A stretch of 55,653 nt of DNA, taken from Pseudomonadota bacterium. GTDB lineage: Bacteria > Pseudomonadota > Gammaproteobacteria > Burkholderiales > Sulfuricellaceae. Under the pieces are notes generated by a model, which did not search any database, was not told where the DNA came from, and saw nothing but the letters and a program-made list of their open reading frames with translations. The stretch spans positions 1 to 55,653 of the forward strand of contig JAJYXP010000068.1 in NCBI GenBank assembly GCA_021801705.1, written 5' to 3'. Positions 7,871-16,495 of this stretch are shown one piece after another. Every line of letters begins with the position of its first letter. Positions within the stretch are counted from its first letter, which is position 1. Made by a program: the position numbers and the translations under genes.

Positions 7871-8927
7871 ATGGACATACACAGCAAGACCATCCACCAG
7901 CGCATCGACTGGGTGCTTGAAGTCGCCCAAAGACACTCGGCAAGCTATTGCAGCCCCGAGGAGTTCCTAGCCCGCGAGCGCTATCTGGCCGAGCATCCTT
8001 CCGCCATCGTCGTGCTCAAGTGCATGGACGGCCGCATCAACATCCCCGTCGCCACCAACACGCCGCCGGGCATCATCCAGCCGATCCGCAACCTCGGCGG
8101 CATGTTCAATCTGGGCTGGCCGCACCTCGGGGAAGTGCTTGCCAACTTCGTGCACGACAAGGTCACAACCGGCCGCCGGGTGCTGATGCTGATCACCTAT
8201 CACTTTTCCAGGGGCGACAAGCACCGCGGCTGCGCCGGTTTTTGCTTCGACACCGAGGCGGCAATCGCTCACACTTACGCGATCAAGCGCCAGGTGGAAC
8301 ACGTCTTTGGCCTCGGTCACGGCACGGTCTATCCCATCGTCTGCGGCTTCGAGACCGACGACGATGCGCTTATCCTGCACGGCGCCAGCGGTGAAGTGCT
8401 CGACGCATCCCGGCTCGCCCCCGGGGCTGAGAGCACCCTGTCGCTGCGCTTGGAGACGCTGTTCCCCGACATGCCCAACCAGGTGCGCCATGATCTGCTG
8501 CCGCTCATTCTGGGTAACATCGCTCACATCGCCGAGGTGAAGCGCGCTGCGCGCACCCTCGATATCGAGCATAGGGAGTGGATGATGTGCGTCGGGCGCG
8601 GTTTCGATTTTCTGCACATGCCCAACCTCGCGCTGATCATCGGCCCCTACAGTCCGGACCTGGCCGATCCGTCAGGCGGCGGGGATTGTCGAGAACAATA
8701 TGCGCGCCGGGCGTATTCCGGATGATGGTTTTCTGCTGCTGGCGTCGTCCCCATATGGAGAAATCGGCGTGGATCGGGCTCGCGCAGAGCTTAAGGCACG
8801 ATTCCTGTCGCAGTTCGCCGCCGATGTGATCCGTACCGAATATCCCGATTTGGCGGGCAAGATGTTCATGCGCACGGCTGTGCTCAATGGGCGTTCCCGC
8901 GTTCTGGAAACGCTAGCCGCTGAGTGA
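7871..8927 (+). pseudogene. Beta-carbonic-anhydrase-like protein, frameshifted
   Basis: Reading from ATG 7871 gives a protein with the beta-carbonic-anhydrase zinc pattern: Cys51, Asp53 and Arg55 in KCMDGR, then His118 and Cys121 in DKHRGC. After about residue 265 the frame runs off into DPSGGGDC and stops at 8725. The +1 frame continues without a break from RQAAGIVENNMRAGRI to a normal end at 8927 (FLLLASSPYGEIGVDRARAELKARF and on). One base gained or two lost between about 8664 and 8684, in a GGCGGCGGGG tract, explains both halves. Restored length would be about 352 residues, longer than typical beta-CA (about 220). It could be a carboxysomal-type CA relative or an uncharacterised CA-like family. 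Damage or sequencing error cannot be told apart. It converges on the SulP/Hyf-like operon, 33 bases from its end. Confidence 0.7.
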
Positions 8928-8960
8928 GACCCTGCCGGTGTTCTCGGCAAAGGGCATTCG

Positions 8961-9521
8961 CTATTCTGAAGGGTTCCCGGCTTTGACGCCGCCGCTGATG
9001 GCGGTGAGTATGCCTTGCAGCAGAGCGATCGGCGCGGGCGGGCAGCCGGGCACGGCGACATCCACCGGGATCACGTTGGAAATTTTGCCGCAACTGGCGT
9101 AGCTCTCGCCCTTGTCCCCGAGAGAATTGGTCGGGGAGAAGATGCCGCCAGTACAGCCGCAGTCGCCGACGGCGACCACCAGCTTGGGCTCCGGGGTCGC
9201 ATCGTAGGTGCGCTTGAGCGCAATTTCCATGTGGCGCGAAACCGGCCCGGTCACCAGCAGCATGTCGGCATGGCGCGGGCTGGCGACGAAGTGTATGCCC
9301 AGCCCCTCGATATTGTAGTAAGCGTTGTTGAGGGCGTGAATTTCCAGTTCGCAGCCGTTGCAGGATCCGGCGTCGACGTGGCGGATGGCCAGTGCCCGGC
9401 CGACGTGGCGCAGGATTTCCTTGTTCAGGCGCTGCGCCTCGGCGCGCAGGGCATCGTCCGGGCCGGGCGGGGCTTCGGTCTTGATGCCGGTTTTCAGGAT
9501 TTGCTTGATGATCTGGTACAT
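8961..9521 (-). CDS. hyfI: Hydrogenase-4-like small subunit (NuoB/HyfI family)
   Basis: A 186-residue NuoB-type subunit that in complex I and group-4 hydrogenases carries the proximal (N2-like) [4Fe-4S] cluster. Candidate ligands are all present: Cys54 and Cys57 in AGSCNGCELE, Cys121 or Cys123 in GDCGCTGG, and Cys160 in PGCPPAP. The protein is peripheral on the cytoplasmic face, next to the large subunit. It is the last gene of the operon, separated from hyfG by 165 bases holding a repeat rather than by the tight joints seen upstream. No strong Shine-Dalgarno is visible before 9521. With a large subunit that lacks NiFe ligands, it should pass electrons to something other than hydrogen, or act only structurally. 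Confidence 0.9.
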   Translation of the reverse strand: MYQIIKQILKTGIKTEAPPGPDDALRAEAQRLNKEILRHVGRALAIRHVDAGSCNGCELEIHALNNAYYNIEGLGIHFVASPRHADMLLVTGPVSRHMEIALKRTYDATPEPKLVVAVGDCGCTGGIFSPTNSLGDKGESYASCGKISNVIPVDVAVPGCPPAPIALLQGILTAISGGVKAGNPSE

Positions 9522-9529
9522 AACTTTTA

Positions 9530-9690
9530 TAACCCAAAAGCATTAACCGCAAAGGGCGCCAAGGAACGCGAAGGAAACGGGGTAGGCAGGGATGGGCGAC
9601 GTGTCGCCCAACTCGCAAAATCAATCAGGCCGATATTTCCATGAAAACTTGCTTTGCTTTCCTTTGCGTCCTTTGCGGTGAAAAAATTAT
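9530..9690. repeat. Inverted repeat between hyfG and hyfI
   Basis: An imperfect inverted repeat of ACCGCAAAGGGCGCCAAGG against CCTTTGCGTCCTTTGCGGT, with a short hairpin GGGCGACGTGTCGCCC between the arms. A related string (AACGCAAAGGCGCAAAGAAC) occurs near 55440. It splits an otherwise compact operon. Confidence 0.65.
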
Positions 9691-11234
9691 AAATCAACCC
9701 CGGTGTAACTCAGGTTGAACGATTTGTTGATGAGCGGGAAATCCGGCACGATGTTGCCGATGATCGAATGCTCCAGTACGGGCCAGTTCTGCCATGACGG
9801 GTCGTGCGGGTGCAGGCGGTGTATGGCGTTGTCCTTGCCGGTGTGCAGCGCTATCAGGATTTCGCCGCGCCATCCTTCCACCCAGCCGACGCCGAACGCA
9901 TTTTCCGGCGCATCCGCGACAGGCACGAGGCATTCCCCCGCCGGCAGGCGATCCAGGATCAGGCGGATCAATCGTATCGACTCCTGCACCTCCTCGAAGC
10001 GCACGGTGACCCGTGCCGCGACATCGCCATTGATGTGGGTGGCCATGCGCACATCAAGCTTGTCGTAGGGCTCACAGGGGAACTGGGCGCGCAGATCCCA
10101 CGCCTGGCCGCTGGCGCGTCCGGCCATGCCGGTCAGTCCCAGTTGCGCCGCCAGGTCTGGCGTGACCCGCCCGGTGGTGAGGAAGCGGTCCTGGGCGCCG
10201 GCATGCTCGTCGTAAATGTCTTTCAGGATCCCGACCCCCTTTTCGAGGTGCCTGAGCACTTGCAGGATGCGTTCCCGGCCCTTGCCGTCAAGGTCGCAGG
10301 CAACGCCGCCGGGCACCACTCTATCCATCAGGTAGCGGTGGCCGAATGTCTCGTGGTTCATCCGCAGCAGGTCTTCCTTGAGAATCCAGAACTGGGCGAA
10401 GCCAAACGCCAGCGCCACGTCGTTGCCGAGGTAGCCGAGGTCGCCGAGATGATTGTGGATGCGCTCCAGTTCGAGCAGGATGGCGCGAAGTGCCGCGGCA
10501 CGCGGCGTGGGAGCGGTGCCGGCGACGGATTCCACCGCCTGGGCGTAGGCCCAGGCGTAGGCGACGGTGCTGTCGCCGCTGACGCGTCCAGCCAGTTTGG
10601 CGCCTTGTTCCAGGGTCATGCTCTCGAACAGTTTTTCGATGCCCTTGTGCTTGTAGCCGAGGCGTTGTTCCAGCTTCAGCACGCGCTCGCCGATGATCGA
10701 AAAGCGAAAATGGCCCGGTTCGATGGTGCCGGCATGTACCGGGCCGACCGGGATCTCATGCACACCGTCGCCGGTGACCGTGACGAACCGGTAAGCGTCT
10801 GTTTCCGTGGGGAACACGGTGCCGCCGTCGAAGTTTTTGCGCAACGGGTGTACGCTGCCCGGCCAGGAGCCGTGGCGCAGCCATTTGCGGTGGTCGTCGT
10901 TGCCGCTGGCGTGCAGCCCGAGCAGGTCGGCCACGGCGCGCTGCATACGGTTGGCGGCCGGAAACAGGTCGCTGATATCGGGGAAGGAGGGGCGCTCCGC
11001 ATTCACCGGCAGGGTCAGGCAGAGCATGCCGATGGCAGTGACCAGCGAGGTGTGGAGGGCGTAGCCGGCATCCCTTGCGAGTTCATCGCTGCCCCACAGC
11101 GCCACCAGTTTGCCGCCACCGCGTTGCACCTGTTCGCACAGGTTGCGGAATTCGGTGGAATCCACTGTGCCATGCCAGATCGGCATGGCGCCGGGGAGTT
11201 TTGGAAATTTTGCCGGGAATTCGTCTAGGCGCAT
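9687..11234 (-). CDS. hyfG: Hydrogenase-4-like large subunit (NuoCD/HyfG family) lacking NiFe ligands
   Basis: A 515-residue fusion of a NuoC-like N-terminal domain (FPDISDLFPAANRMQRAVADLLGL, then SVHPLRKNF at about 127-135) and a NuoD/HyfG-like domain (HFRFSIIGERVLKLEQRLGYKHKGIEKL at 175-202). In real group-4 hydrogenases the NiFe site is held by two CxxC motifs. Here the first is RVSGDST (217-223) and the second is DPSWQNW (from 478), so all four cysteines are gone. It therefore belongs with the Ehr (energy-converting-hydrogenase-related) complexes, not with hydrogen-evolving enzymes. The rest of the fold is intact and of normal length, which argues for selection on another function rather than decay. 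Cytoplasmic side of the membrane complex. Confidence 0.88.
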   Translation of the reverse strand: MRLDEFPAKFPKLPGAMPIWHGTVDSTEFRNLCEQVQRGGGKLVALWGSDELARDAGYALHTSLVTAIGMLCLTLPVNAERPSFPDISDLFPAANRMQRAVADLLGLHASGNDDHRKWLRHGSWPGSVHPLRKNFDGGTVFPTETDAYRFVTVTGDGVHEIPVGPVHAGTIEPGHFRFSIIGERVLKLEQRLGYKHKGIEKLFESMTLEQGAKLAGRVSGDSTVAYAWAYAQAVESVAGTAPTPRAAALRAILLELERIHNHLGDLGYLGNDVALAFGFAQFWILKEDLLRMNHETFGHRYLMDRVVPGGVACDLDGKGRERILQVLRHLEKGVGILKDIYDEHAGAQDRFLTTGRVTPDLAAQLGLTGMAGRASGQAWDLRAQFPCEPYDKLDVRMATHINGDVAARVTVRFEEVQESIRLIRLILDRLPAGECLVPVADAPENAFGVGWVEGWRGEILIALHTGKDNAIHRLHPHDPSWQNWPVLEHSIIGNIVPDFPLINKSFNLSYTGVDL

Positions 11235-11248
11235 GTTTTTGGCTTTAA

Positions 11249-11381
11249 ATTAACCACGAATTACACGAATGTTCACGAATTCACACGAATAAAAACCAAG
11301 CTCAATGTGCGATCGTTGTATTTGCCTTGTTGCCATCATTCGTGCCTATTCGTGAACATTCGTGTTAATTCGTGGTTAAAG
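11249..11381. repeat. Inverted repeat, family TTAACCACGAATTACACGAA
   Basis: About 130 bases with inverted ends (TTAACCACGAAT against ATTCGTGGTTAA) and internal repeats of CACGAATGTTCACGAAT. A second copy is at 32900-33049 and a half copy at 55397-55425. It fills the whole gap between hyfF and hyfG. Confidence 0.8.
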
Positions 11382-11393
11382 TTTTTAATCAAC

Positions 11394-12842
11394 TCATCCG
11401 ATCAACGCCGCTGCCTGGCGATACCAGTCCGCCAGGTAGGGCGGTATGTACAGGCCGAGCAGCAGCACCAGGCCCAGGTGGACGAATACCGGCACCAGCG
11501 CGGGCGGATGAGGCAGGGGCTGCTCGGTGGTTTCGCCGAACACCATGGTCTGCATGCGGCCGAAAATCGCGGCGAACGCGACGCCCAGCGCGGCGAGCAG
11601 GAACGGTGTGGTCCACGGGTAGGAGTGCATGGCGGTGGTGATGATCATGAACTCGCTGGCGAACACGCCGAATGGCGGCATGCCGAGTATGGCCAGGGTG
11701 CCGATCGCCAGACCCCAGCCGATGGTGGGACTGGTCTTGATCAGGCCGCGAATGCGTTCCATCAGTTGGGTGCCGGTCTGCTGGGCGGCGTGGCCGACGG
11801 CGAAGAAGATCGCCGACTTGGTGAGGGAATGCACCGTCATGTGCAGCATGCCGGCGAAAGTGGCGACCGGGCCGCCCATGCCGAAGGCGAAGGTCATCAG
11901 CCCCATGTGCTCGATCGAGGAGTAGGCGAACATGCGCTTGACGTCCTTCTGGCGCGACAGGAAGAAGGCGGCCATGACCACGCTGAGCAGCCCGAATCCC
12001 ATCATCAGGTTGCCGGCGAGATGGCTGCCCAGGGCACCGTCCACCAGCACCTTGGAGCGCACCACGGCATACAGCGCGACGTTCAGCAGCAAGCCGGAGA
12101 GCACCGCGGAAACCGGTGTCGGCCCTTCGGCGTGCGCATCGGGCAGCCAGTTGTGCAGCGGCGCCAGGCCGACCTTGGTGCCGTAGCCCACCAGCAGGAA
12201 GACGAAGGCCAGGGAGAGCACGGTCGGCTCGAGCTGGGTTTTGACGACATCGAGGTGGGTCCACAGCAGGGCGGTACCGCCTGCGCCGAGCACCTTTTCC
12301 GCCGCAAAATACACCAGGATGGTGCCGAACAGGGCCTGGGCGATACCCACGCCGCAAAGGATGAAGTATTTCCACGCCGCCTCGAGGCTGGCCGGGGTGC
12401 GGTAAAGAGAGACCAGCAGCACGGTGGTGAGGGTCGCCGCTTCCATCGCCACCCACATGATGCCGAGGTTGTTGGTCAGGAGCGCCAGCAGCATGGTGAA
12501 GGTGAACAACTGGTACATGCTGTGGTAGAGGCGCAGCATGTTGATGCTGAGCTTGCCGTGGTGCTGCTCGATGCGCATGTAGGGGCGCGAGAACAGCGAG
12601 GTGGTGAAGGCGACGAAGGCGGTGAGCGCCACCAGGAAGACGTTGAATGAATCGACGAAAAATTGTTCGTTCAGGGCGGTCATCGGGCCGTCGGTGATGA
12701 CACGGACAGTGAGGAATGCCGATGCCAGGAAGGTGCCGAAGCTCATCGCCGAGTTGAGCTCGGGCGCGAAGCGCTGGCAGCCGAAGAGCGCCAGCAGCAG
12801 GCCGCCGATCAGGGGAATCGCCAGTATCCAGAGAATTTCCAA
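11394..12842 (-). CDS. hyfF: Hydrogenase-4-like antiporter-type subunit F (NuoN/NuoM family)
   Basis: A 482-residue polytopic protein of the complex-I antiporter family. It shows the conserved motifs WVAMEAATLTTVLLVSLYRT (acid in the fifth helix), LVGYGTKVGLAPLHNWLPDAHAEGPTPVSAVLSG (lysine and the broken-helix region) and RMFAYSSIEHMGLM, then HSLTKSAIFFAVGH. These residues line the proton channel in NuoL/M/N, so proton translocation is a fair inference. Start 12842 follows the hyfE stop with a single base between. A repeat lies between its stop and the hyfG start. Confidence 0.9.
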   Translation of the reverse strand: MEILWILAIPLIGGLLLALFGCQRFAPELNSAMSFGTFLASAFLTVRVITDGPMTALNEQFFVDSFNVFLVALTAFVAFTTSLFSRPYMRIEQHHGKLSINMLRLYHSMYQLFTFTMLLALLTNNLGIMWVAMEAATLTTVLLVSLYRTPASLEAAWKYFILCGVGIAQALFGTILVYFAAEKVLGAGGTALLWTHLDVVKTQLEPTVLSLAFVFLLVGYGTKVGLAPLHNWLPDAHAEGPTPVSAVLSGLLLNVALYAVVRSKVLVDGALGSHLAGNLMMGFGLLSVVMAAFFLSRQKDVKRMFAYSSIEHMGLMTFAFGMGGPVATFAGMLHMTVHSLTKSAIFFAVGHAAQQTGTQLMERIRGLIKTSPTIGWGLAIGTLAILGMPPFGVFASEFMIITTAMHSYPWTTPFLLAALGVAFAAIFGRMQTMVFGETTEQPLPHPPALVPVFVHLGLVLLLGLYIPPYLADWYRQAAALIG

Positions 12843-12843
12843 G

Positions 12844-13503
12844 TCAATCTTCCTTAAGTTTTTCCATGTGCTTCAAATCCAGGCTGTCGAAGGTTTCCCG
12901 AATCTGGAAGAAGAAAATACCCAGAATGAACATGCCCACCAGCACGTCGAGCGCGATGCCGAGTTCCACCACCATCGGCATGCCATAGGTTGCGCTGGTG
13001 GCGGCGAAGAACAGGCCGTTTTCCATGGCGAGAAAGCCGATTACCTGCGGCACCGCCTTGCTGCGCGTGATCATCATCAGGAACGAGAGCAGCACGCTGG
13101 CCATGGCGATTCCCAGGGAGCTCTTGGTAATGGTGCCGGCCATCAGGGAAATGGGGGCCGCCAGGTTGAAGGCGAACACCACCAGTGCGATGCCGACCAG
13201 CATGGTGGTCGGGATGTTGATCAGCGTTTCGACATCCCATTTGACATTGAGCTTGCGGATCAGGCGATGCAGAATCCAAGGCAGGATGAGCACTTTCAGC
13301 ACCAGGGTCAGCGCCGCCGAATAGTACAGGTGGTGCTGGTGGGAGGTGTAAGCGACGAACATGGTGCTGACCGACAGGACAAGGCCCTGCATTGCGAACA
13401 GGTTGATCAGGGACAGCACCCGGCGCTGGGACAGCATGCCGAAGGCGATCAGGAGCAGCAGCGCCGCGAACAGATTGATGAGTTGTCCGTAAAAGTTTTC
13501 CAT
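12844..13503 (-). CDS. hyfE: Hydrogenase-4-like membrane subunit E (NuoK-like)
   Basis: A 219-residue membrane protein with six to seven hydrophobic segments. The C-terminal half resembles NuoK (SSLGIAMASVLLSFLMMITRSKAVPQVIGFLAMENGLFFAA, with a conserved membrane glutamate in MENG), preceded by an N-terminal extension typical of HyfE. In the complex it would sit between the NuoH-like and antiporter-like subunits. One base separates its start from the hyfC stop and one base its stop from the hyfF start, so the reading frames are packed for coupled translation. Confidence 0.88.
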   Translation of the reverse strand: MENFYGQLINLFAALLLLIAFGMLSQRRVLSLINLFAMQGLVLSVSTMFVAYTSHQHHLYYSAALTLVLKVLILPWILHRLIRKLNVKWDVETLINIPTTMLVGIALVVFAFNLAAPISLMAGTITKSSLGIAMASVLLSFLMMITRSKAVPQVIGFLAMENGLFFAATSATYGMPMVVELGIALDVLVGMFILGIFFFQIRETFDSLDLKHMEKLKED

Positions 13504-13504
13504 T

Positions 13505-14452
13505 TCAGCTTCCGTGCAGGAAATGAACGAGCAGGCCCAACACCGCCAGCAGGAAGGCGGTACCCATGAATTCCGGCACGCGGAAGATGCGCATCTTCGC
13601 TGAAACGGTTTCGAGCAGCGCCAAGCCGGCTCCCGCTGCCGCGAGTTTCAGGAAAAGTGCGACAAGAGCCAGAGGGATTGCGCCCCAATTGCCGGCCTCG
13701 GCAATGCCCCACGGCAGGAAAACGGCGATCCCGATCGTGCTGAAGGCGAGCAGCTTGAGTGCGCTCGCCCATTCGATCAGGGCGAGGTGGCGGGCCGAGT
13801 ATTCAAGGATCATGGCCTCGTGGATCATCGTCAGTTCGAGGTGGGTGGAGGGATTGTCCACCGGGATGCGGGCATTCTCCGCCAGCAGTACCATGATGAA
13901 GGCGATCGCGGCGAAGGCCAGGCTGGGATGGAGCACAAACTGCTTGTGGGCCAGGGTTTCGACGATGGTGCTCAGCGAGGTGGAATGGCTGATTGCGGCA
14001 GCGGTGAAGAACACCATCAGCAAAGCCGGCTCGGCGAGGAAACCGACCAGCATCTCGCGCCGTGCACCGAGTGTGCCGAAGGAAGTGCCGATATCCATCG
14101 CTGCCAGCGAGATGAATACCCGCGCCAGTGCGAAAATTCCGACCAGGACGATGACGTCGACCGCCGGGGAAAGCGGCAGGTCCGTCGCAATTACCGGCAC
14201 CAGTGATGCTGCCAGCCACATGCAGGCAAACAGGATGTAGGGGTGGAAACGGAACAGCGGCGAGGCGTTATGCGCCAGTACTGCATCCTTTTGGAACAGC
14301 TTGAACAGGTTGAGGTAAGGTCGCAGTATGCCGGGCCCGGTACGGTTTTGCAGCCAGGCGCGGCACTGATTGACCCAGCCCAGCAGCAGGGGCGCGACCA
14401 GCACCACCAGCGTGTTCTGGAAAAGTTGGAGAAGAATGCCGGAAATATTCAT
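13505..14452 (-). CDS. hyfC: Hydrogenase-4-like membrane subunit C (NuoH family)
   Basis: A 315-residue NuoH-type subunit, which forms the joint between the membrane arm and the hydrophilic arm. Family features are the N-terminal WVNQCRAWLQNRTGPGILRPYLNLFKLFQKD, the loop ALARVFISLAAMDIGTSFGTLGARREM, and LAENARIPVDNPSTHLELTMIHEAMILEYS, where the acidic cluster of the quinone/proton-coupling chamber lies. Eight membrane segments are expected. The ATG overlaps the hyfB stop by four bases. Retention of the coupling residues suggests that the complex still transduces energy despite the lost NiFe site. Confidence 0.9.
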   Translation of the reverse strand: MNISGILLQLFQNTLVVLVAPLLLGWVNQCRAWLQNRTGPGILRPYLNLFKLFQKDAVLAHNASPLFRFHPYILFACMWLAASLVPVIATDLPLSPAVDVIVLVGIFALARVFISLAAMDIGTSFGTLGARREMLVGFLAEPALLMVFFTAAAISHSTSLSTIVETLAHKQFVLHPSLAFAAIAFIMVLLAENARIPVDNPSTHLELTMIHEAMILEYSARHLALIEWASALKLLAFSTIGIAVFLPWGIAEAGNWGAIPLALVALFLKLAAAGAGLALLETVSAKMRIFRVPEFMGTAFLLAVLGLLVHFLHGS

Positions 14453-16461
14453 CGGACAAAGGCCAGCAAAGCAAGCAGGGTCAGGAAGCTATAGAGCAGA
14501 TAAATATGGATGCGGCCATGCTGCAGCCTGCCGATCAGCGCGGAGAGTTTTTCAGTGACCGAGGCGATCGGCAAGTAAGCGTAATCCCAAATGCGGTCGC
14601 GCGATTCGCCGCGGTAGTGAGGGTGCTTGTCAAACGGGGTGGGCACGATGCGGGTGACCCCGAAAAACGGTTCGAATATCTGGCGGATCGGCTGGCCGAA
14701 ACCTTCCGCGGTATCCTGCATGCGCGCGGTCTGTTCGGGGAAGCCGCAATCCCATGCCGGGCCGTGGCGCAGGCGGCCGTGATAAAATTTTTTCACCGCA
14801 AGCATGGTAAATATGACGCCGACGATGACGATCAGGAACAGGATCAGCGGGCTGTAGCTGGCGCGCCCCGGTTCAAGCGGGGTCAGCCACAGCCAGCCGG
14901 TCTGGGCGGCGCTGCCGCCCAGGGTATGGCCGACCATCAACTGGGTAACCGGGTCGATGAGCAGGATGACGAATACCGGGAATACCCCCAGCAGGATGCA
15001 GCCGAGAGCCAGCCAGCCTAGCCCGATCCGCTCCCAGATGCCGATATCGTGCGCATCTTCGAATTTCCCCTCGCGCGGCTGGCCGAGGAAAATCACCCCG
15101 TAGAATTTGACCATGACGTAGCCCGCAAGCGCCGAAGCGAGCACCAGTGCCGCTGCGGCGATCGGGATCAGCATGTTGAGGTAGGAATGGGGCAGTCCCG
15201 GCGATAACAGGAAGGCCTGCAATATCAGCCATTCGGAAACGAAGCCGTTCAGGGGCGGCAGGCCTGCAATGGCCAGTGCGCCGACCAAAACCAGCAGGGC
15301 CAGTTTCGGCATGGGGTGAATCAGGCCGCCCAGCTTGCCCAGTTTGCGCTCGCCGGTGGCATGCAGTACCGAACCGGTGCCAAGGAACAGCAGCCCTTTC
15401 ATGAATGCGTGGTTGAGGGCGTGATAAAGCGTGGCGGTGAGCGCCAGCGCCGCCACCGCATCCTTGCGGAAGACGTGGAAGGTGATGGCGAGGCCGATGC
15501 CGACCAGAATGATGCCGATGTTTTCGATCGAAGAATAAGCGAGCAGACGTTTCATGTCCGTCTGCACTGCCGCGAATATTACCCCGAACAGCGCGGTAAT
15601 CAGGCCCAGCGTCAGTGCCAGCACGCCCCACCACCACAACTGTACGTCGATCAGGTCGAAAGTGACACGTAAGATCCCGTAGATCGCGGTTTTCAGCATG
15701 ATGCCGCTCATCATGGCGGAGACCGGCGAGGGGGCGGCCGGATGGGCTTCAGGCAGCCAGACGTGCAGCGGCACGATGCCGGCCTTGGCGCCGAAGCCGA
15801 ACAGCGCCAGGAGGAAGGTGACGCTGGCCCATAATTCGTTCAGATGCGCGTTGCGCATGGTGGCAAAGGTGTAGTCGCCATGCCCCCCCTGCATCACGCC
15901 GAAGCACATCAGGATGGCGATTGCGCCGACATGGGCGATTAACAGGTAGAGGAAGCCGGCGCGGCGGATTTCCGGGACAACATGGTCGGTGGTGACGAGG
16001 AAGTAGGAGGACAGCGCCATGGCTTCCCATGCCACCATGAACAGGTAGGCATCGTCCGCCAGGAATACCAGCGCCATGGCGGCGAGAAAAATGTGGTATT
16101 CGAAGCATAACAGTCCCAGTTCGTTGCCCTCGTAGTCGCGGAAATAACCTGCGGAATAGAGCGAGATGCCGATGCTGGCGGCGCCGAGCAACAGCATGAA
16201 AAAGGCGGACAGCGAGTCCATGCGCAAATGAAAGGGCAGGTCGGGCAGGCCGAGCGGAAGCACCGCCACGTTGGCTGGGCCACCCAGCCCGCTCAGGGCA
16301 GCCGCCGCCAGTACCAGGGCGCCGGCTGCGCCGGCGGGAAAGATCACTCGCGTGATGGTGCGGGTATTCTGCAGCAGCAGGCCGGCGAAGGCCAGCAGCA
16401 GCCAATAGACGATGACCCCCAATGCGACGTCGATGGGCAGCAGGGTTGAAACAAAGATCAC
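14449..16461 (-). CDS. hyfB: Hydrogenase-4-like antiporter-type subunit B (NuoL/HyfB family)
   Basis: A 670-residue antiporter-type subunit with about 16 membrane segments. Visible motifs are FMVAWEAMALSSYFLV (helix-5 glutamate), LFGFGAKAGIVPLHVWLPEAHPAAPSPVSAMMSG (lysine and discontinuous helix), KRLLAYSSIENIGII and NHAFMKGLLFLGTGSV (second lysine). The C-terminal part carries FGQPIRQIFEPFFGVTRIVP, as in HyfB/HycC. It would pump protons or sodium in the distal membrane arm. It starts 34 bases after the stop of the SulP gene on the same strand, so the two are very probably one transcript. Only two antiporter-type subunits (B and F) are present; no HyfD, HyfA or HyfH homologue is seen. Confidence 0.92.
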   Translation of the reverse strand: MIFVSTLLPIDVALGVIVYWLLLAFAGLLLQNTRTITRVIFPAGAAGALVLAAAALSGLGGPANVAVLPLGLPDLPFHLRMDSLSAFFMLLLGAASIGISLYSAGYFRDYEGNELGLLCFEYHIFLAAMALVFLADDAYLFMVAWEAMALSSYFLVTTDHVVPEIRRAGFLYLLIAHVGAIAILMCFGVMQGGHGDYTFATMRNAHLNELWASVTFLLALFGFGAKAGIVPLHVWLPEAHPAAPSPVSAMMSGIMLKTAIYGILRVTFDLIDVQLWWWGVLALTLGLITALFGVIFAAVQTDMKRLLAYSSIENIGIILVGIGLAITFHVFRKDAVAALALTATLYHALNHAFMKGLLFLGTGSVLHATGERKLGKLGGLIHPMPKLALLVLVGALAIAGLPPLNGFVSEWLILQAFLLSPGLPHSYLNMLIPIAAAALVLASALAGYVMVKFYGVIFLGQPREGKFEDAHDIGIWERIGLGWLALGCILLGVFPVFVILLIDPVTQLMVGHTLGGSAAQTGWLWLTPLEPGRASYSPLILFLIVIVGVIFTMLAVKKFYHGRLRHGPAWDCGFPEQTARMQDTAEGFGQPIRQIFEPFFGVTRIVPTPFDKHPHYRGESRDRIWDYAYLPIASVTEKLSALIGRLQHGRIHIYLLYSFLTLLALLAFVR

Positions 16462-16495
16462 GAGGGGTTCTCCAGCATCTTGTTATTGGCGGCTA

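Noticed and set aside
8961-16461. Functional hydrogenase or formate hydrogenlyase
   Set aside because: The large subunit lacks all NiFe-binding cysteines, and no maturation genes or ferredoxin subunits are in the window.
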